From Bacteroidales bacterium (GTDB taxonomy: Bacteria > Bacteroidota > Bacteroidia > Bacteroidales > F082): 50,055 bases of DNA. Below, piece after piece: positions 1 through 9,499 of the stretch. The DNA lies in NCBI GenBank assembly GCA_024709145.1, contig JANJXG010000056.1:1-50055 (forward strand), written 5' to 3'. The notes below the pieces were generated by a model. The model worked only from the letters and a program-made list of their open reading frames with translations, was not told where the DNA came from and did no database searches. Each line of letters opens with the position of its first letter. Position 1 is the first letter of the stretch. Position numbers and translations under genes: made by a program.

Positions 1-265
1 AGTAAGTCGGATATTTAGTAAATCTCAGAAAACTCAGGTTATGTTGTTTTCAATTGTCTTTTTTTGATTCATTGGGTTGAATCAATTTCAAAGGCAAATT
101 TTCAATCAAGAAATCCGGAGTTCGTCTTAATGAAGATTTCTGATATTGTTAAACACTTTTCTCTTTTCATGATTTTGGTTCGTCTATTAGAATCAAAGTC
201 AATTATTTTGAGGTTGCTTATCTAAAAACCTCTTAAATTGCATTCCTAAATGCAAAAACCATTGT
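1..265. other. AT-rich non-coding left edge
   Basis: No convincing reading frame reaches the left edge. The stretch is AT-rich and presumably carries the promoter of the downstream lipoprotein gene. The only structure seen is a perfect dyad with 7-base arms (TTGATTC at 64-70, GAATCAA at 79-85) and an 8-base centre; it could be an operator or chance. Confidence 0.4.
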
Positions 266-1717
266 ATGAAAACATTTTCGATTTGCCTTGCCGAATTATT
301 ATTAATTTGTTTGGTGATTGGCACCACATCCTGTACTAAAAACGAGACCAACACCTACGATTACGACCTCCGGTTCATTTCGGAGGAATACCAGCCAATG
401 AATTATACGGAGAATGGACAACTTACAGGATTGGCGCCGGAACTTCTGAAGATTATTTGTAACGACTTAAAAATACCGTTTGAAGTGGAGATGCTTCCCT
501 GGTCAGAGGGTATGTTGGCATTAAAGGAGGACCCGCACGCAGTGTTGTTTTCGACCATCCTCAACAGTGAGCGAAAAAATCAGTTTAAATGGGCTGGCCC
601 TTTTGCCAGCCTCGACTGGAACTTTTACAGCTCATCCGGTAATGGTTTAACAATTTCAAGTTTTGAATCAGCACGATCTGTCGGTAAAATTGGGGTGCTT
701 CAGGATTATTCAATCACCCAGTATCTTGTTTCAGAAGGTTTTACAAATCTTGAATATTGTGTTGATAATGTCGATGCTTTCGATAAGCTTCTGAGAAATG
801 AGATTGACCTGTTTCCTTCTGATCGTATAACAGCCGAAGCTGCCTTGGCACAACTTGGAAATTCTATTTATGACATAACACCACAGCTGGTGATTCTCAC
901 CGAATTGGTTTATTTCGCTTTCAATAAGGACATTCCCGATAAAGTAGTTGCTGACTTTCAGACTCGCATTGATGAAGCGAAGCGAAATGGTTCCCTTGAT
1001 GCACTTTATCAGCAATATTTACAGGCTGCCAGAGCTCCCGGAACTTTGCAGGTTTATACCGAAGATTATCCACCTTTGACTTATCGAAATAGCTTCGGTG
1101 AAATTACTGGCTTTGGAACCGATGTTGTTCGTGAAATCATGAAGCGAAACAGCACATATCATGATATTACCCTGACCTTATGGAGCAATGGCTACAATAT
1201 GGCACTTAACAACCCTTCTTTTTGCTTGTTTACGATGGATAGGACGCCCCTGAGAGAACATCTTTTTCAATGGGTAGGTCCAATCGGAACCAATACCACA
1301 CACATCTGGCTCAAGACCGGTTCGGGTCTGATAATTAACAGTCTTGAGGATGCCAAAGCATTGGAAAGCATTGCCACTGTCTCATCCTGGTTTTCTGATC
1401 AATACCTTCGTGAGCAGGGCTTTAGCAATTTAGTAGCTGAAACTGATCCCCAATTAATGGTGAAAAAGTTAATGGATGGTGACGTACAGGCAGCCGTTTG
1501 CTCTGATGTAACTTTTGGCGATATCCTTAAAGCGGCAGGATATACTTACCAGCAAGTTGAACCAGCCTTTGCCGTGTTGTCATCTGACTTTTATATCGCT
1601 TTTTCCAAAGACACAAAGGTTGAGGTTGTGAGCCGCTGGCAATATGCCCTGCAACAAGCTCAAAATGATGGAACATTCGATGCGATTCGTCACAAATGGT
1701 TTCCCTACGGAAAATAA
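266..1717 (+). CDS. Lipoprotein with two tandem family-3 solute-binding domains
   Basis: The N-terminus is a hydrophobic export signal ending at a Cys near residue 23 (TTSC), so a lipoprotein is likely, although the lipobox is imperfect. Two homologous domains of about 220 residues follow, at about 33-255 and 260-480. Each looks like an SBP_bac_3 (amino-acid-binding) fold, and they share an equivalent segment (NSERKNQFKWAGP in the first, RTPLREHLFQWVGP in the second). The family normally binds polar amino acids for ABC transporters or serves as the sensor part of histidine kinases or cyclases. Here there is no adjacent permease or ATPase and no signalling domain, so the role is unknown. The ATG at 266 gives a normal signal peptide. 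It appears to be transcribed alone. Confidence 0.8.
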   Translation: MKTFSICLAELLLICLVIGTTSCTKNETNTYDYDLRFISEEYQPMNYTENGQLTGLAPELLKIICNDLKIPFEVEMLPWSEGMLALKEDPHAVLFSTILNSERKNQFKWAGPFASLDWNFYSSSGNGLTISSFESARSVGKIGVLQDYSITQYLVSEGFTNLEYCVDNVDAFDKLLRNEIDLFPSDRITAEAALAQLGNSIYDITPQLVILTELVYFAFNKDIPDKVVADFQTRIDEAKRNGSLDALYQQYLQAARAPGTLQVYTEDYPPLTYRNSFGEITGFGTDVVREIMKRNSTYHDITLTLWSNGYNMALNNPSFCLFTMDRTPLREHLFQWVGPIGTNTTHIWLKTGSGLIINSLEDAKALESIATVSSWFSDQYLREQGFSNLVAETDPQLMVKKLMDGDVQAAVCSDVTFGDILKAAGYTYQQVEPAFAVLSSDFYIAFSKDTKVEVVSRWQYALQQAQNDGTFDAIRHKWFPYGK

Positions 1718-1892
1718 TACGTGGTTTTATTGTTTGGTTGTGAATGGATTTTGAAGACAAATCTAATCTTGAATCTATAAAACCAAATCTTAGATAAGGA
1801 CTGTAAATCCATCAATTTGAATTGAATACGAAATTCAGGGAATTGATTATTTAATTCTTATCTTCAGGTTAACTGTAGTTAGGAAGAGGTAT

Positions 1893-1932
1893 AATAAGAA
1901 AAAGCCCCTCATAGAGGAGCTTTTCTCTTATT
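1893..1932 (-). terminator. Rho-independent terminator of gap
   Basis: A hairpin with arms 1900-1910 and 1914-1924 and a 3-base loop lies just downstream of the leftward gap gene. Read on the minus strand the one imperfect pair becomes a G-U wobble and the stem is followed by a T-rich run. Outer bases (1893-1898 with 1927-1932) extend the pairing. Confidence 0.8.
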
Positions 1933-1944
1933 AAAAATTATCTG

Positions 1945-2952
1945 CTAAAGTTTAAATCTTTCGGCAAGATCAACAACCCTGCAAGAATAACCCCATTCAT
2001 TATCGTACCATGATAAAACTTTCACAGTTTTGCCCATCACCATCGTTGATTTGGCATCGAAGATGGATGAGTGTGAATTGTGAACGATGTCAACCGAAAC
2101 AATTTCGTCTTCTGTGTATTCAAGAATACCTTTCATCGGGCCTTCAGCTGCTTCCTTCATGGCAGCGTTGATTTCAGCTTTGGTTGCTTCAGTTTTGAGG
2201 TTAACGACGAGGTCGACGAGCGAGCCGGTTGGTGTAGGAACGCGAACGGCTAATCCGTCTAATTTACCGCTAAGTTCGGGGATAACAAGGCCAATGGCTT
2301 TTGCTGCTCCGGTAGAAGTAGGAATTTGTGATAAAGCGGCTGAACGGGCACGACGCAGATCTTCGTGTGGAGCATCCAGAATCACCTGGTCATTGGTGTA
2401 AGAGTGGATGGTCGTCATCATACCGTTTTCAATTCCGAAACGGTCGTTCAGAACCTTGGCAATCGGAGCCAGACAGTTGGTGGTGCAACTGGCGTTAGAA
2501 ACACACTGATCGCTGTCCTTCAGGTCGTTGTCGTTAACACCCAATACGATGGTAGCATCAATTTGATCTTTGGAAGGAACACAGAGAATTACCTTTTTGG
2601 CACCATTTTTAAGGTGATCACCATAACCGCCTTTGCTGCTTTCCTTGGAGCGGAAAATACCTGTTGATTCAACAACAACATCTGGCGTTACTGCCCATTT
2701 AATATTGATCGGGCTGCGTTCAGCTGTTACAGGAACGCGTTTGCCATTGACAGTAATGCTGCCTTCGTCGAATGTTACGGTGCCGTTAAACCGGCCTTGT
2801 GTAGAATCATATTTCAGCAGATGTGCTAAAACCTTGGTACTCGTCAGGTCGTTAATCCCGACAATTTCGATGTTGCTGCGTTCAGCAGCAATTTTGAATA
2901 CATTTCTGCCTATTCGGCCAAAACCGTTGATGGCAATTTTAATCTTTGACAT
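1945..2952 (-). CDS. gap: Glyceraldehyde-3-phosphate dehydrogenase
   Basis: This is the glycolytic/gluconeogenic enzyme that converts glyceraldehyde 3-phosphate, NAD+ and phosphate to 1,3-bisphosphoglycerate in the cytosol. The N-terminal Rossmann motif AINGFGRIGRN, the catalytic Cys156 in SNASCTTNC and His183 in TTIHSY are all present. At 335 residues the length is normal. I chose the ATG at 2952 (MSKIKIAING) rather than an in-frame TTG two codons upstream because it matches the family N-terminus. It is divergent from the PPDK-like gene across about 110 bases, has a TAnnTTTG -7 element about 65 bases upstream, and ends in a clear terminator. With pckA and the PPDK-like gene it gives the window a central-carbon flavour. 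Confidence 0.97.
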   Translation of the reverse strand: MSKIKIAINGFGRIGRNVFKIAAERSNIEIVGINDLTSTKVLAHLLKYDSTQGRFNGTVTFDEGSITVNGKRVPVTAERSPINIKWAVTPDVVVESTGIFRSKESSKGGYGDHLKNGAKKVILCVPSKDQIDATIVLGVNDNDLKDSDQCVSNASCTTNCLAPIAKVLNDRFGIENGMMTTIHSYTNDQVILDAPHEDLRRARSAALSQIPTSTGAAKAIGLVIPELSGKLDGLAVRVPTPTGSLVDLVVNLKTEATKAEINAAMKEAAEGPMKGILEYTEDEIVSVDIVHNSHSSIFDAKSTMVMGKTVKVLSWYDNEWGYSCRVVDLAERFKL

Positions 2953-3017
2953 AGTCAATCTTTTTTGAAAAATTATTTAATGAACGCTGAATCTTTTTAA
3001 TCCTTAAATTTACTCTT

Positions 3018-3025
3018 CAAAAGTA
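3018..3025 (-). promoter_or_regulatory. Bacteroidota -7 element for gap
   Basis: Minus strand reads TACTTTTG, an exact TAnnTTTG match, 65 bases upstream of the gap start. The -33 element is not clear. Confidence 0.55.
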
Positions 3026-3065
3026 CGAAATCTCAACGCAGCAACCCTCTTAAAGTTCCGTAAAA

Positions 3066-6000
3066 ATGAGTGAAAAATTTATCTCGAAAGCCCTCGAGGC
3101 AAACCTCGCAGAGACCAGATACAGAGATATTTACATTCCTGAAACCCATCAACAGTTTATACTGCTTTCACAAGGATATTTTGGAATAAAAAAACGTGCA
3201 AACGATTGCATAACCGAGTATCATCATCCCCTCTCGAACCGCAAATTTGTTATCGAGGAATTGCGGGAAATTCTTATCACTGATTTGTGGTATTACACAC
3301 GTAACGAAATACCTTCCAATGCCTTGCTGGTTCCGCTTGAAATGTTGGGCAAATTGTTAGGTGAAAAATTGAATGTGAATCTTACTGGAATGATTATCAA
3401 AACGTTTCTCGAGTTCATTCACTTAATTTCAATTAAATACTTCAATCATCATTTGCTTATTGGTCCTGCAGTGAAGATTATCAGCAGTCATACAGAAACC
3501 AACCCAGAGGCCTACATTCTTTCAACTAAATATTTTGTAAGATATCTGCCTGAAGTTGCTCAGATCCCCGCCTTCCAGAACGAAATCCTGACGGTTTCCA
3601 AAAAGGTGTTTGAGATGTGCTATGATTTCTGGGAAGTCGATAGCGCAGTTGAAAGCTGGTTAAATAGTCAGCTCCAACTTCCTGCCGATGAAAATATGCT
3701 GGTTCTCGAACGTCTGGGAGGTGGTTTTTTTGCCGGGCTTCGAACTCAGTTATCCGCAGCAGGTGAGAGTCCCTATATGTATACTCAAGTCATGGTTTAT
3801 GAGGACATTGCCAACCGTTTCGCTGAAGCAACCGATCTTTTTAGTCAGTTCATTCACAAGTTTCAATATGTTTTTTACTTGCTTCACCTCCGAGGTATGG
3901 AAATTATTGGCGAACGTCTTATCTGGAGCCTTGACAAACTGATCAGGCGTACGATGGACGAATTGACTGAATCAGAAATACTGCCATTCATCGATCTTAT
4001 CTTTGAGCTTGCTGAAGAGATGAAGGCTTCTCATACTTCTGCAGTCCTTGATTTTTTACAAACTTTGGGTTTGAAAGTCATTGACATTGATCGAACTGAA
4101 CACCGGGAGCTTGTCAACCATGTAGAAAAGAAACTCATTGCTTTTGGATTTATCAGTCCCGGAACCGTCTATGTTGACGAAGACTGGCAGTTGACTGTGA
4201 ATGCAAATCATATCAAAAATATTCGTGTTTGGCTTCAGTTGATTGAGTCTTCCCAGTCTGCAATGGAAAAGCTTTTAAGTGCTTTAATTGTCAACTTGAG
4301 GCTGGGTGGTATTTTTATCAGCGATACAGATCTCTTTCAACGGGAGATTACAAAAGTTCTCAATTCAAATATCGGCCCTTATTACAAAAAAGTGAAACAG
4401 CTTACACGAATCTTTCCGGTATATTTCAACGAAATAGGTGCTGAAGGAGAGATTCGAAAGGTCACAACGACAATGGATGAAATTTCCGGTCGTCAGGACA
4501 AGCTTATTCATTTCCTGCGTAAACAAGTTCATACTGAAAGCAACAACACCTTGATCGGACTGACAGTGAGGATTTTCCGGTTTTGGTATGATGCAGACCT
4601 TGTAAAGTTACGCCCATTTCTTCCGGATAATGTTTACAAGGCCATCGACATACAAAGTGATTGGTTTGCTCCAGTTCATCAGATGGTTAAGGAGCTTTGT
4701 GCACTCAATCAGTCTGAACCTGAAGGCTTGTTAATGCTGCCACCTGCGGCGTTTGATGCCCTTCTGCACAAACTTGGCGACAGCAATCAGCGGGATAAAG
4801 AGCGTCTTCACGACATTCACAGCCTTTATGCCCATCTTCGCGAAAAATATTCTTTCGAGTCGGTTAACATAATTCAACTATTGCAGCGATATCCGTTTAT
4901 CGCTGAAAATGAAATCGAGAAGCTTGATAAAGCACTTAAGACCAATGACTTTAAACGTTCGTTGAGGTTGATTTACACCTTCATGGACAAACTCAGAAAG
5001 ATTATCTTTAACCCTGAAGAAAGCGAAAGCTGGGAGAATATCTACCATAAAAGGCACATAGCCATCGGAATCCCATCAATGTATGGTGTTTACCGTGAGA
5101 ATAAATTTGAAGCATTGGGCCTGACTTTCCGGCTCGAAAAAGTTGCCACACGACTCATGGAAAAAGTTGTCGAGAAAATCAACCTCGACTATATTTCGGC
5201 TACCACCCTTGAAGAAATTTATGTGATACTTGATTATTTCCGCGAAGGACTTGAGCTGGACGGAATTACGAATCAAAGTTTCAATTCTAACCTTCAAATG
5301 CTCAAATATAGCCTTACTTCCAGAAGCTTTTCATTTGATCAATACATCAACATCTTCCAGTTTCTGGCGCAGGATGTGCGTAGAATTATCATCAAGCATT
5401 TTCTGAAATCATACGAATATCCCCTGAAAGTAGTTGTGCCACAGTTATTTGATCCCGGTCTTGTCCTTTCCGAAAAAGAGATGAATCAATTGATCGTACG
5501 CAAATCGGAGGAGTTTCACCGTGATGTTATTGCTGAGGCATTTTTAGTACAACCGCTTGATAATTTTATTTCGCGAATTCTGTTTTCGCTTGGAAATATG
5601 GCAGACACGCTGGATAAATCGCTCATCAATGACATCATGACTTATAACAATGAGCTGGTAATCAGCCCATTGGATGAGCGAACTCCAAAAATGGATAATC
5701 AGGTGTTTTTGGGTAGCAAGGCCTACCATCTTAAAAATCTTTACCTGAAAAATTTTCCTGTTCCTCCCGGTTTCGTACTCACCTCAGAGGTTTTCCGTCG
5801 CAACAGCACCATTATGGCGCTTAAAGAGCTAAGAAAGGAATTGCATGAATTGGTGAAGCGGCATATTGTGCGCATCGAAAAACTGAGCGGAAAAAAATTT
5901 GGTGACCCCTCCAATCCACTGTTGCTATCAGTGCGTTCAGGCACTGCCATTTCAATGCCGGGTGCCATGGATACGATCCTCAATGTTGGTTTGAATGACC

Positions 6001-7187
6001 AACTTGTTGAACAAATCGCAGTCAACAGCTTGAATAAATGGTCGTTGTGGGATTCATACCGAAGATTATTGCAGAGCTGGGGAATGGCTCACGGCATTGA
6101 ACGCGATGTTTTTGATCACGTGATGACAGATTTTAAACAAAGATTTAAAGTGGGTAGCAAAGTTGAGTTCAATGCCGATGGGATGAAGCAAATTGCACTT
6201 GCCTACCGGCAGGTGCTCGACGAGCATTATGTAAGCCTTGAGCAGGACTTGTTCAATCAGCTTGTGAGCACAATCAACATCGTTTTTGAGTCTTGGTCAT
6301 CCGAAAGGGCCTATGTTTACCGTCGTCACCTTCAAATTTCCGAAAACTGGGGCACGGCGGTAATCGTGCAGCAGATGATATTCGGAAATATCAGCGACAG
6401 CAGCGGGACAGGAGTGATTTTTACTCAAAACCCAAAACGTGGCCGTCCGGGGGTTCATTTATATGGCGATTTTACAACCCGAAGTCAGGGCGAAGACATT
6501 GTTGCCGGCCTGGTCAAACCCATGCCGGTGAGCGAAACACAGCGCAAGCAGGCCGGACTCGAAGGTGTTTCATTACAAACCCTCCATCCGGCTATTTATA
6601 AGCGTCTTTTCGACCTGGCATCCGACCTTACGGAAAATCACGGTTATTCACCTCAGGAGATTGAATTTACCTTTGAATCGGATAAACCGGATGATTTATT
6701 TATTCTGCAAACCCGTGATCAGGATCTGAACATCGGTCAGGAGCGAATGGTTTTTTTGCAATCCCCCGACCAAATGGCACTCATCGGAAGAGGAATCGGA
6801 ATTGGTGGCGGTGCCATGAACGGCTTGGTTGCATTTGATGAAAAAGACATCGAGAATCTCAGAATTCTTAATCCGGGCCAACAAATCATCCTTATCCGTC
6901 CCGACACTGTACCTGATGATATTGGGATGATTTTTGCCTGTGACGGACTACTTACTGCCAGGGGTGGTGCCACCTCCCATGCAGCAGTGACAGCAGTTCG
7001 GCTTGGCAAAACTTGTGTTGTAAACTGCACCAAACTTGTAGTTGACGAGCTAGAAAAAAGTTGCGATCTTGATGGAAAAATTCTGCGAACCGGACATGAA
7101 ATATCCATCGATGGTACATTGGGCAATATTTATCTTGGTCATTATCAGGTAGAGATGGCTACCCGCGACGAAGGTTATTATTACTAA
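3066..7187 (+). CDS. PPDK-like phosphotransferase with unknown 875-residue N-terminus and no PEP/pyruvate barrel
   Basis: The C-terminal 500 residues are clearly derived from pyruvate phosphate dikinase. The ATP-grasp part starts near 876 (GSKAYHLKNLY, SVRSGTAISMPGAMDT, YGDFTTRSQGEDIVAG, ILQTRD). It is followed by the swivelling phosphohistidine domain with TARGGATSHAA, placing the phosphoryl-carrier His at 1305. The protein then stops at 1373, so the C-terminal PEP/pyruvate-binding TIM barrel of true PPDK is absent. Residues 1-875 are mostly helical-looking with no motif I recognise. By family knowledge the retained part could autophosphorylate its His from ATP, but the final acceptor is not evident. 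Such genes are often labelled 'pyruvate phosphate dikinase'; that reaction is not supported here. It is divergent from gap and about 100 bases upstream of lepA. Confidence 0.85.
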   Translation: MSEKFISKALEANLAETRYRDIYIPETHQQFILLSQGYFGIKKRANDCITEYHHPLSNRKFVIEELREILITDLWYYTRNEIPSNALLVPLEMLGKLLGEKLNVNLTGMIIKTFLEFIHLISIKYFNHHLLIGPAVKIISSHTETNPEAYILSTKYFVRYLPEVAQIPAFQNEILTVSKKVFEMCYDFWEVDSAVESWLNSQLQLPADENMLVLERLGGGFFAGLRTQLSAAGESPYMYTQVMVYEDIANRFAEATDLFSQFIHKFQYVFYLLHLRGMEIIGERLIWSLDKLIRRTMDELTESEILPFIDLIFELAEEMKASHTSAVLDFLQTLGLKVIDIDRTEHRELVNHVEKKLIAFGFISPGTVYVDEDWQLTVNANHIKNIRVWLQLIESSQSAMEKLLSALIVNLRLGGIFISDTDLFQREITKVLNSNIGPYYKKVKQLTRIFPVYFNEIGAEGEIRKVTTTMDEISGRQDKLIHFLRKQVHTESNNTLIGLTVRIFRFWYDADLVKLRPFLPDNVYKAIDIQSDWFAPVHQMVKELCALNQSEPEGLLMLPPAAFDALLHKLGDSNQRDKERLHDIHSLYAHLREKYSFESVNIIQLLQRYPFIAENEIEKLDKALKTNDFKRSLRLIYTFMDKLRKIIFNPEESESWENIYHKRHIAIGIPSMYGVYRENKFEALGLTFRLEKVATRLMEKVVEKINLDYISATTLEEIYVILDYFREGLELDGITNQSFNSNLQMLKYSLTSRSFSFDQYINIFQFLAQDVRRIIIKHFLKSYEYPLKVVVPQLFDPGLVLSEKEMNQLIVRKSEEFHRDVIAEAFLVQPLDNFISRILFSLGNMADTLDKSLINDIMTYNNELVISPLDERTPKMDNQVFLGSKAYHLKNLYLKNFPVPPGFVLTSEVFRRNSTIMALKELRKELHELVKRHIVRIEKLSGKKFGDPSNPLLLSVRSGTAISMPGAMDTILNVGLNDQLVEQIAVNSLNKWSLWDSYRRLLQSWGMAHGIERDVFDHVMTDFKQRFKVGSKVEFNADGMKQIALAYRQVLDEHYVSLEQDLFNQLVSTINIVFESWSSERAYVYRRHLQISENWGTAVIVQQMIFGNISDSSGTGVIFTQNPKRGRPGVHLYGDFTTRSQGEDIVAGLVKPMPVSETQRKQAGLEGVSLQTLHPAIYKRLFDLASDLTENHGYSPQEIEFTFESDKPDDLFILQTRDQDLNIGQERMVFLQSPDQMALIGRGIGIGGGAMNGLVAFDEKDIENLRILNPGQQIILIRPDTVPDDIGMIFACDGLLTARGGATSHAAVTAVRLGKTCVVNCTKLVVDELEKSCDLDGKILRTGHEISIDGTLGNIYLGHYQVEMATRDEGYYY

Positions 7188-7275
7188 GTTTCTGGTTGTA
7201 AATAGGTTAGTGACATATAATGGCAGCATTTTGATCTTTTTTGAATATTCGTTTCAAAAAATGTTAATTATGTTG

Positions 7276-7283
7276 TAGTTTTG
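7276..7283 (+). promoter_or_regulatory. Bacteroidota -7 element for lepA
   Basis: TAGTTTTG is an exact TAnnTTTG match. TTTC at 7252-7255, 20 bases upstream, could be a weak -33 element. Only six bases separate the -7 element from the lepA ATG, so the transcript would be leaderless or almost so. Confidence 0.65.
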
Positions 7284-7289
7284 CACTCC

Positions 7290-9077
7290 ATGAAAAATAC
7301 CCGAAACTTCTGTATCATAGCCCATATTGACCACGGTAAAAGCACCCTGGCTGATCGTCTTTTGCAGGAAACCCATACCCTGAATGAGCGTGATCAGAAA
7401 GAACAGGTGCTCGATAGCATGGACCTTGAGCGTGAACGCGGCATCACCATTAAAAGTCATGCCATCCAAATGGAGTACGTTTTTGAAGGTGAAAAGTATA
7501 TGCTCAACCTGATTGATACCCCTGGTCATGTGGATTTTTCTTACGAAGTTTCGCGATCCATCGCAGCCTGCGAAGGTGCCCTTCTGGTAGTTGATGCAAC
7601 ACAAGGTATTCAGGCACAGACAATTTCAAATTTGTATCTGGCACTCAATCATGATTTGGAAATTATTCCGGTGTTGAATAAAATCGACATGGATAGCGCC
7701 ATGCCCGACGAAGTTGAGGATCAGATTGTTGATCTCATTGGTTGTGAGAGAGAGGATGTGCTGCGAGTGAGTGCAAAAACAGGATTCGGAATTCCTGAGG
7801 TTCTTTCTGCCATCATCCACCGAGTGCCAGCACCGAAAGGCGATCCCCAGGCTCCCTTGCAAGCGCTGATTTTTGACTCTGTATTTAATTCATTTCGCGG
7901 AATTATTGCCTATTTCAGGATCATGAACGGCACCCTTAATACTGGTGATTTTGTCAAATTCATGGCCACCGGCAAAGAATATCATGCCGATGAAATTGGT
8001 GTTCTGAAGTTGAAACAGATTCCCCGTCAGACCATGTCAGCTGGTGACGTGGGTTACATTATCTCTGGTATTAAGTCAAGTAAAGAGGTGAAAGTAGGCG
8101 ATACTATTACGCATGTTTCACGTGCCTCACAACAAGCTATCGAAGGTTTCGAAAACGTGAAACCGATGGTTTTTGCTGGGATTTATCCTGTTGATGCCGA
8201 TGACTATGAAGAACTCAGGGCTTCCATCGAAAAGTTACAACTTAATGATGCTTCACTTGTTTTTGAGCCCGAGTCGTCTGTTGCATTGGGTTTTGGTTTC
8301 CGTTGCGGCTTCCTGGGCTTACTCCACATGGAAATCATACAGGAAAGATTGGACAGGGAATTCGACATGGATGTGATTACAACTGTGCCCAACGTTTCCT
8401 TTAAGGCTTACACAACTTCAGGTGATGTGCTGGAAGTGCATAACCCCAGTGGCTTGCCTGATGTCACAAAGCTTGATTACATCGAGGAGCCGTATATCAT
8501 TGCACAGATTATTTCCAAATCGGAATACCTTGGAAATATTATGACTCTGTGCATCGAGAAACGAGGTGTGATGAAAAATCAGGTTTATCTCACTTCCGAT
8601 CGGGTTGAAGTTACCTTTGAAATGCCCTTGAGTGAGATTGTTTTTGATTTTTACGACAAACTAAAATCAATATCAAGAGGTTATGCTTCTTTTGATTACC
8701 ACATTCAAGGATATCAGCGTGCAAATTTGGTTAAGCTCGATATTTTGCTCAACAGCGAACCTGTGGATGCCCTTTCAACCTTGATACACCGTGACAATGC
8801 CTACTCTTTTGGTCGCCGGATGTGCGAAAAACTTAAGGAACTTATCCCACGGCAGCAGTTCGACATTGCCATCCAGGCTTCAATCGGAGCCAAAATTATT
8901 GCCAGAGAAACAGTTAAGGCATTACGTAAAGATGTAACTGCCAAATGTTATGGTGGTGACATTTCGCGTAAACGAAAACTCTTGGAAAAGCAGAAGAAAG
9001 GTAAAAAACGGATGCGTCAGGTGGGTAATGTTGAAGTGCCCCAATCAGCATTTCTTGCAGTTCTCAAACTCGACTAA
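7290..9077 (+). CDS. lepA: Elongation factor 4 (back-translocating GTPase LepA)
   Basis: LepA is a ribosome-associated GTPase related to EF-G that remodels or back-translocates stalled ribosomes and helps ribosome biogenesis. The P-loop AHIDHGKST is at residues 11-19, followed by RGITIKSHA (switch I), DTPGH and NKID. The LepA-specific C-terminal region ends with [20 protein letters not shown]. At 595 residues it is full length. The ATG at 7290 ([16 protein letters not shown]) was preferred over a TTG three codons upstream because it matches the family and because the -7 promoter element overlaps that upstream codon. The 3' end overlaps the convergent gtrA-family gene by four bases. Confidence 0.97.
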   Translation: MKNTRNFCIIAHIDHGKSTLADRLLQETHTLNERDQKEQVLDSMDLERERGITIKSHAIQMEYVFEGEKYMLNLIDTPGHVDFSYEVSRSIAACEGALLVVDATQGIQAQTISNLYLALNHDLEIIPVLNKIDMDSAMPDEVEDQIVDLIGCEREDVLRVSAKTGFGIPEVLSAIIHRVPAPKGDPQAPLQALIFDSVFNSFRGIIAYFRIMNGTLNTGDFVKFMATGKEYHADEIGVLKLKQIPRQTMSAGDVGYIISGIKSSKEVKVGDTITHVSRASQQAIEGFENVKPMVFAGIYPVDADDYEELRASIEKLQLNDASLVFEPESSVALGFGFRCGFLGLLHMEIIQERLDREFDMDVITTVPNVSFKAYTTSGDVLEVHNPSGLPDVTKLDYIEEPYIIAQIISKSEYLGNIMTLCIEKRGVMKNQVYLTSDRVEVTFEMPLSEIVFDFYDKLKSISRGYASFDYHIQGYQRANLVKLDILLNSEPVDALSTLIHRDNAYSFGRRMCEKLKELIPRQQFDIAIQASIGAKIIARETVKALRKDVTAKCYGGDISRKRKLLEKQKKGKKRMRQVGNVEVPQSAFLAVLKLD

Positions 9078-9490
9078 CCAACAACTCTGAAGGTAAACAG
9101 CAGGTTTGCCACAAAATTCCAAATCATAACTACGACAATGGCGATGGCTTTTCCAAGGTAGAAGTTCATTCTGAATTTTGTAACTAAAAACCAAAGTATC
9201 AGTGTGTTGATTGCCAGCCCGACCAGCGAAATCAAAACGAATTCGGTGTATTCGAGGGCGACATTTGGATTGTTGCTTTCAAAAGTCCAGACTCTGTTAA
9301 GCACATAATTCGAACTGGCTGCGGTGAGCAAACCAATGGCATTGCTCAGGTATTTTTGAACACCAAACTTCTCTTTGAGAAGATAGGTCATGCCAAAGTC
9401 GACAAAAAGGCCTGAGAAACCGACGATGCCAAATTTGACAAATTTCGCCATAAGGACTGCTGGAGCCTGAGCAGAGCTGAGTAGAGTCAT
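9074..9490 (-). CDS. GtrA-family membrane protein
   Basis: A 138-residue protein with four predicted transmembrane segments and the GtrA-like pattern ([18 protein letters not shown] near the start, [11 protein letters not shown] in the middle, [10 protein letters not shown] at the end). GtrA-family proteins are thought to help move undecaprenyl-linked or other polyprenyl-linked sugars across the inner membrane for surface glycosylation, but many members are uncharacterised. It starts nine bases after the stop of the M28 peptidase gene, so it is probably cotranscribed. An alternative Met is at residue 14, closer to the usual family N-terminus. There is no glycosyltransferase beside it to indicate the substrate. 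Confidence 0.85.
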   Translation of the reverse strand: MTLLSSAQAPAVLMAKFVKFGIVGFSGLFVDFGMTYLLKEKFGVQKYLSNAIGLLTAASSNYVLNRVWTFESNNPNVALEYTEFVLISLVGLAINTLILWFLVTKFRMNFYLGKAIAIVVVMIWNFVANLLFTFRVVG

Positions 9491-9499
9491 TGTATTTTA

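Noticed and set aside
1-62. Plus-strand frame open to the left edge
   Set aside because: Only about 20 codons, AT-rich and without a recognisable end of a known protein.
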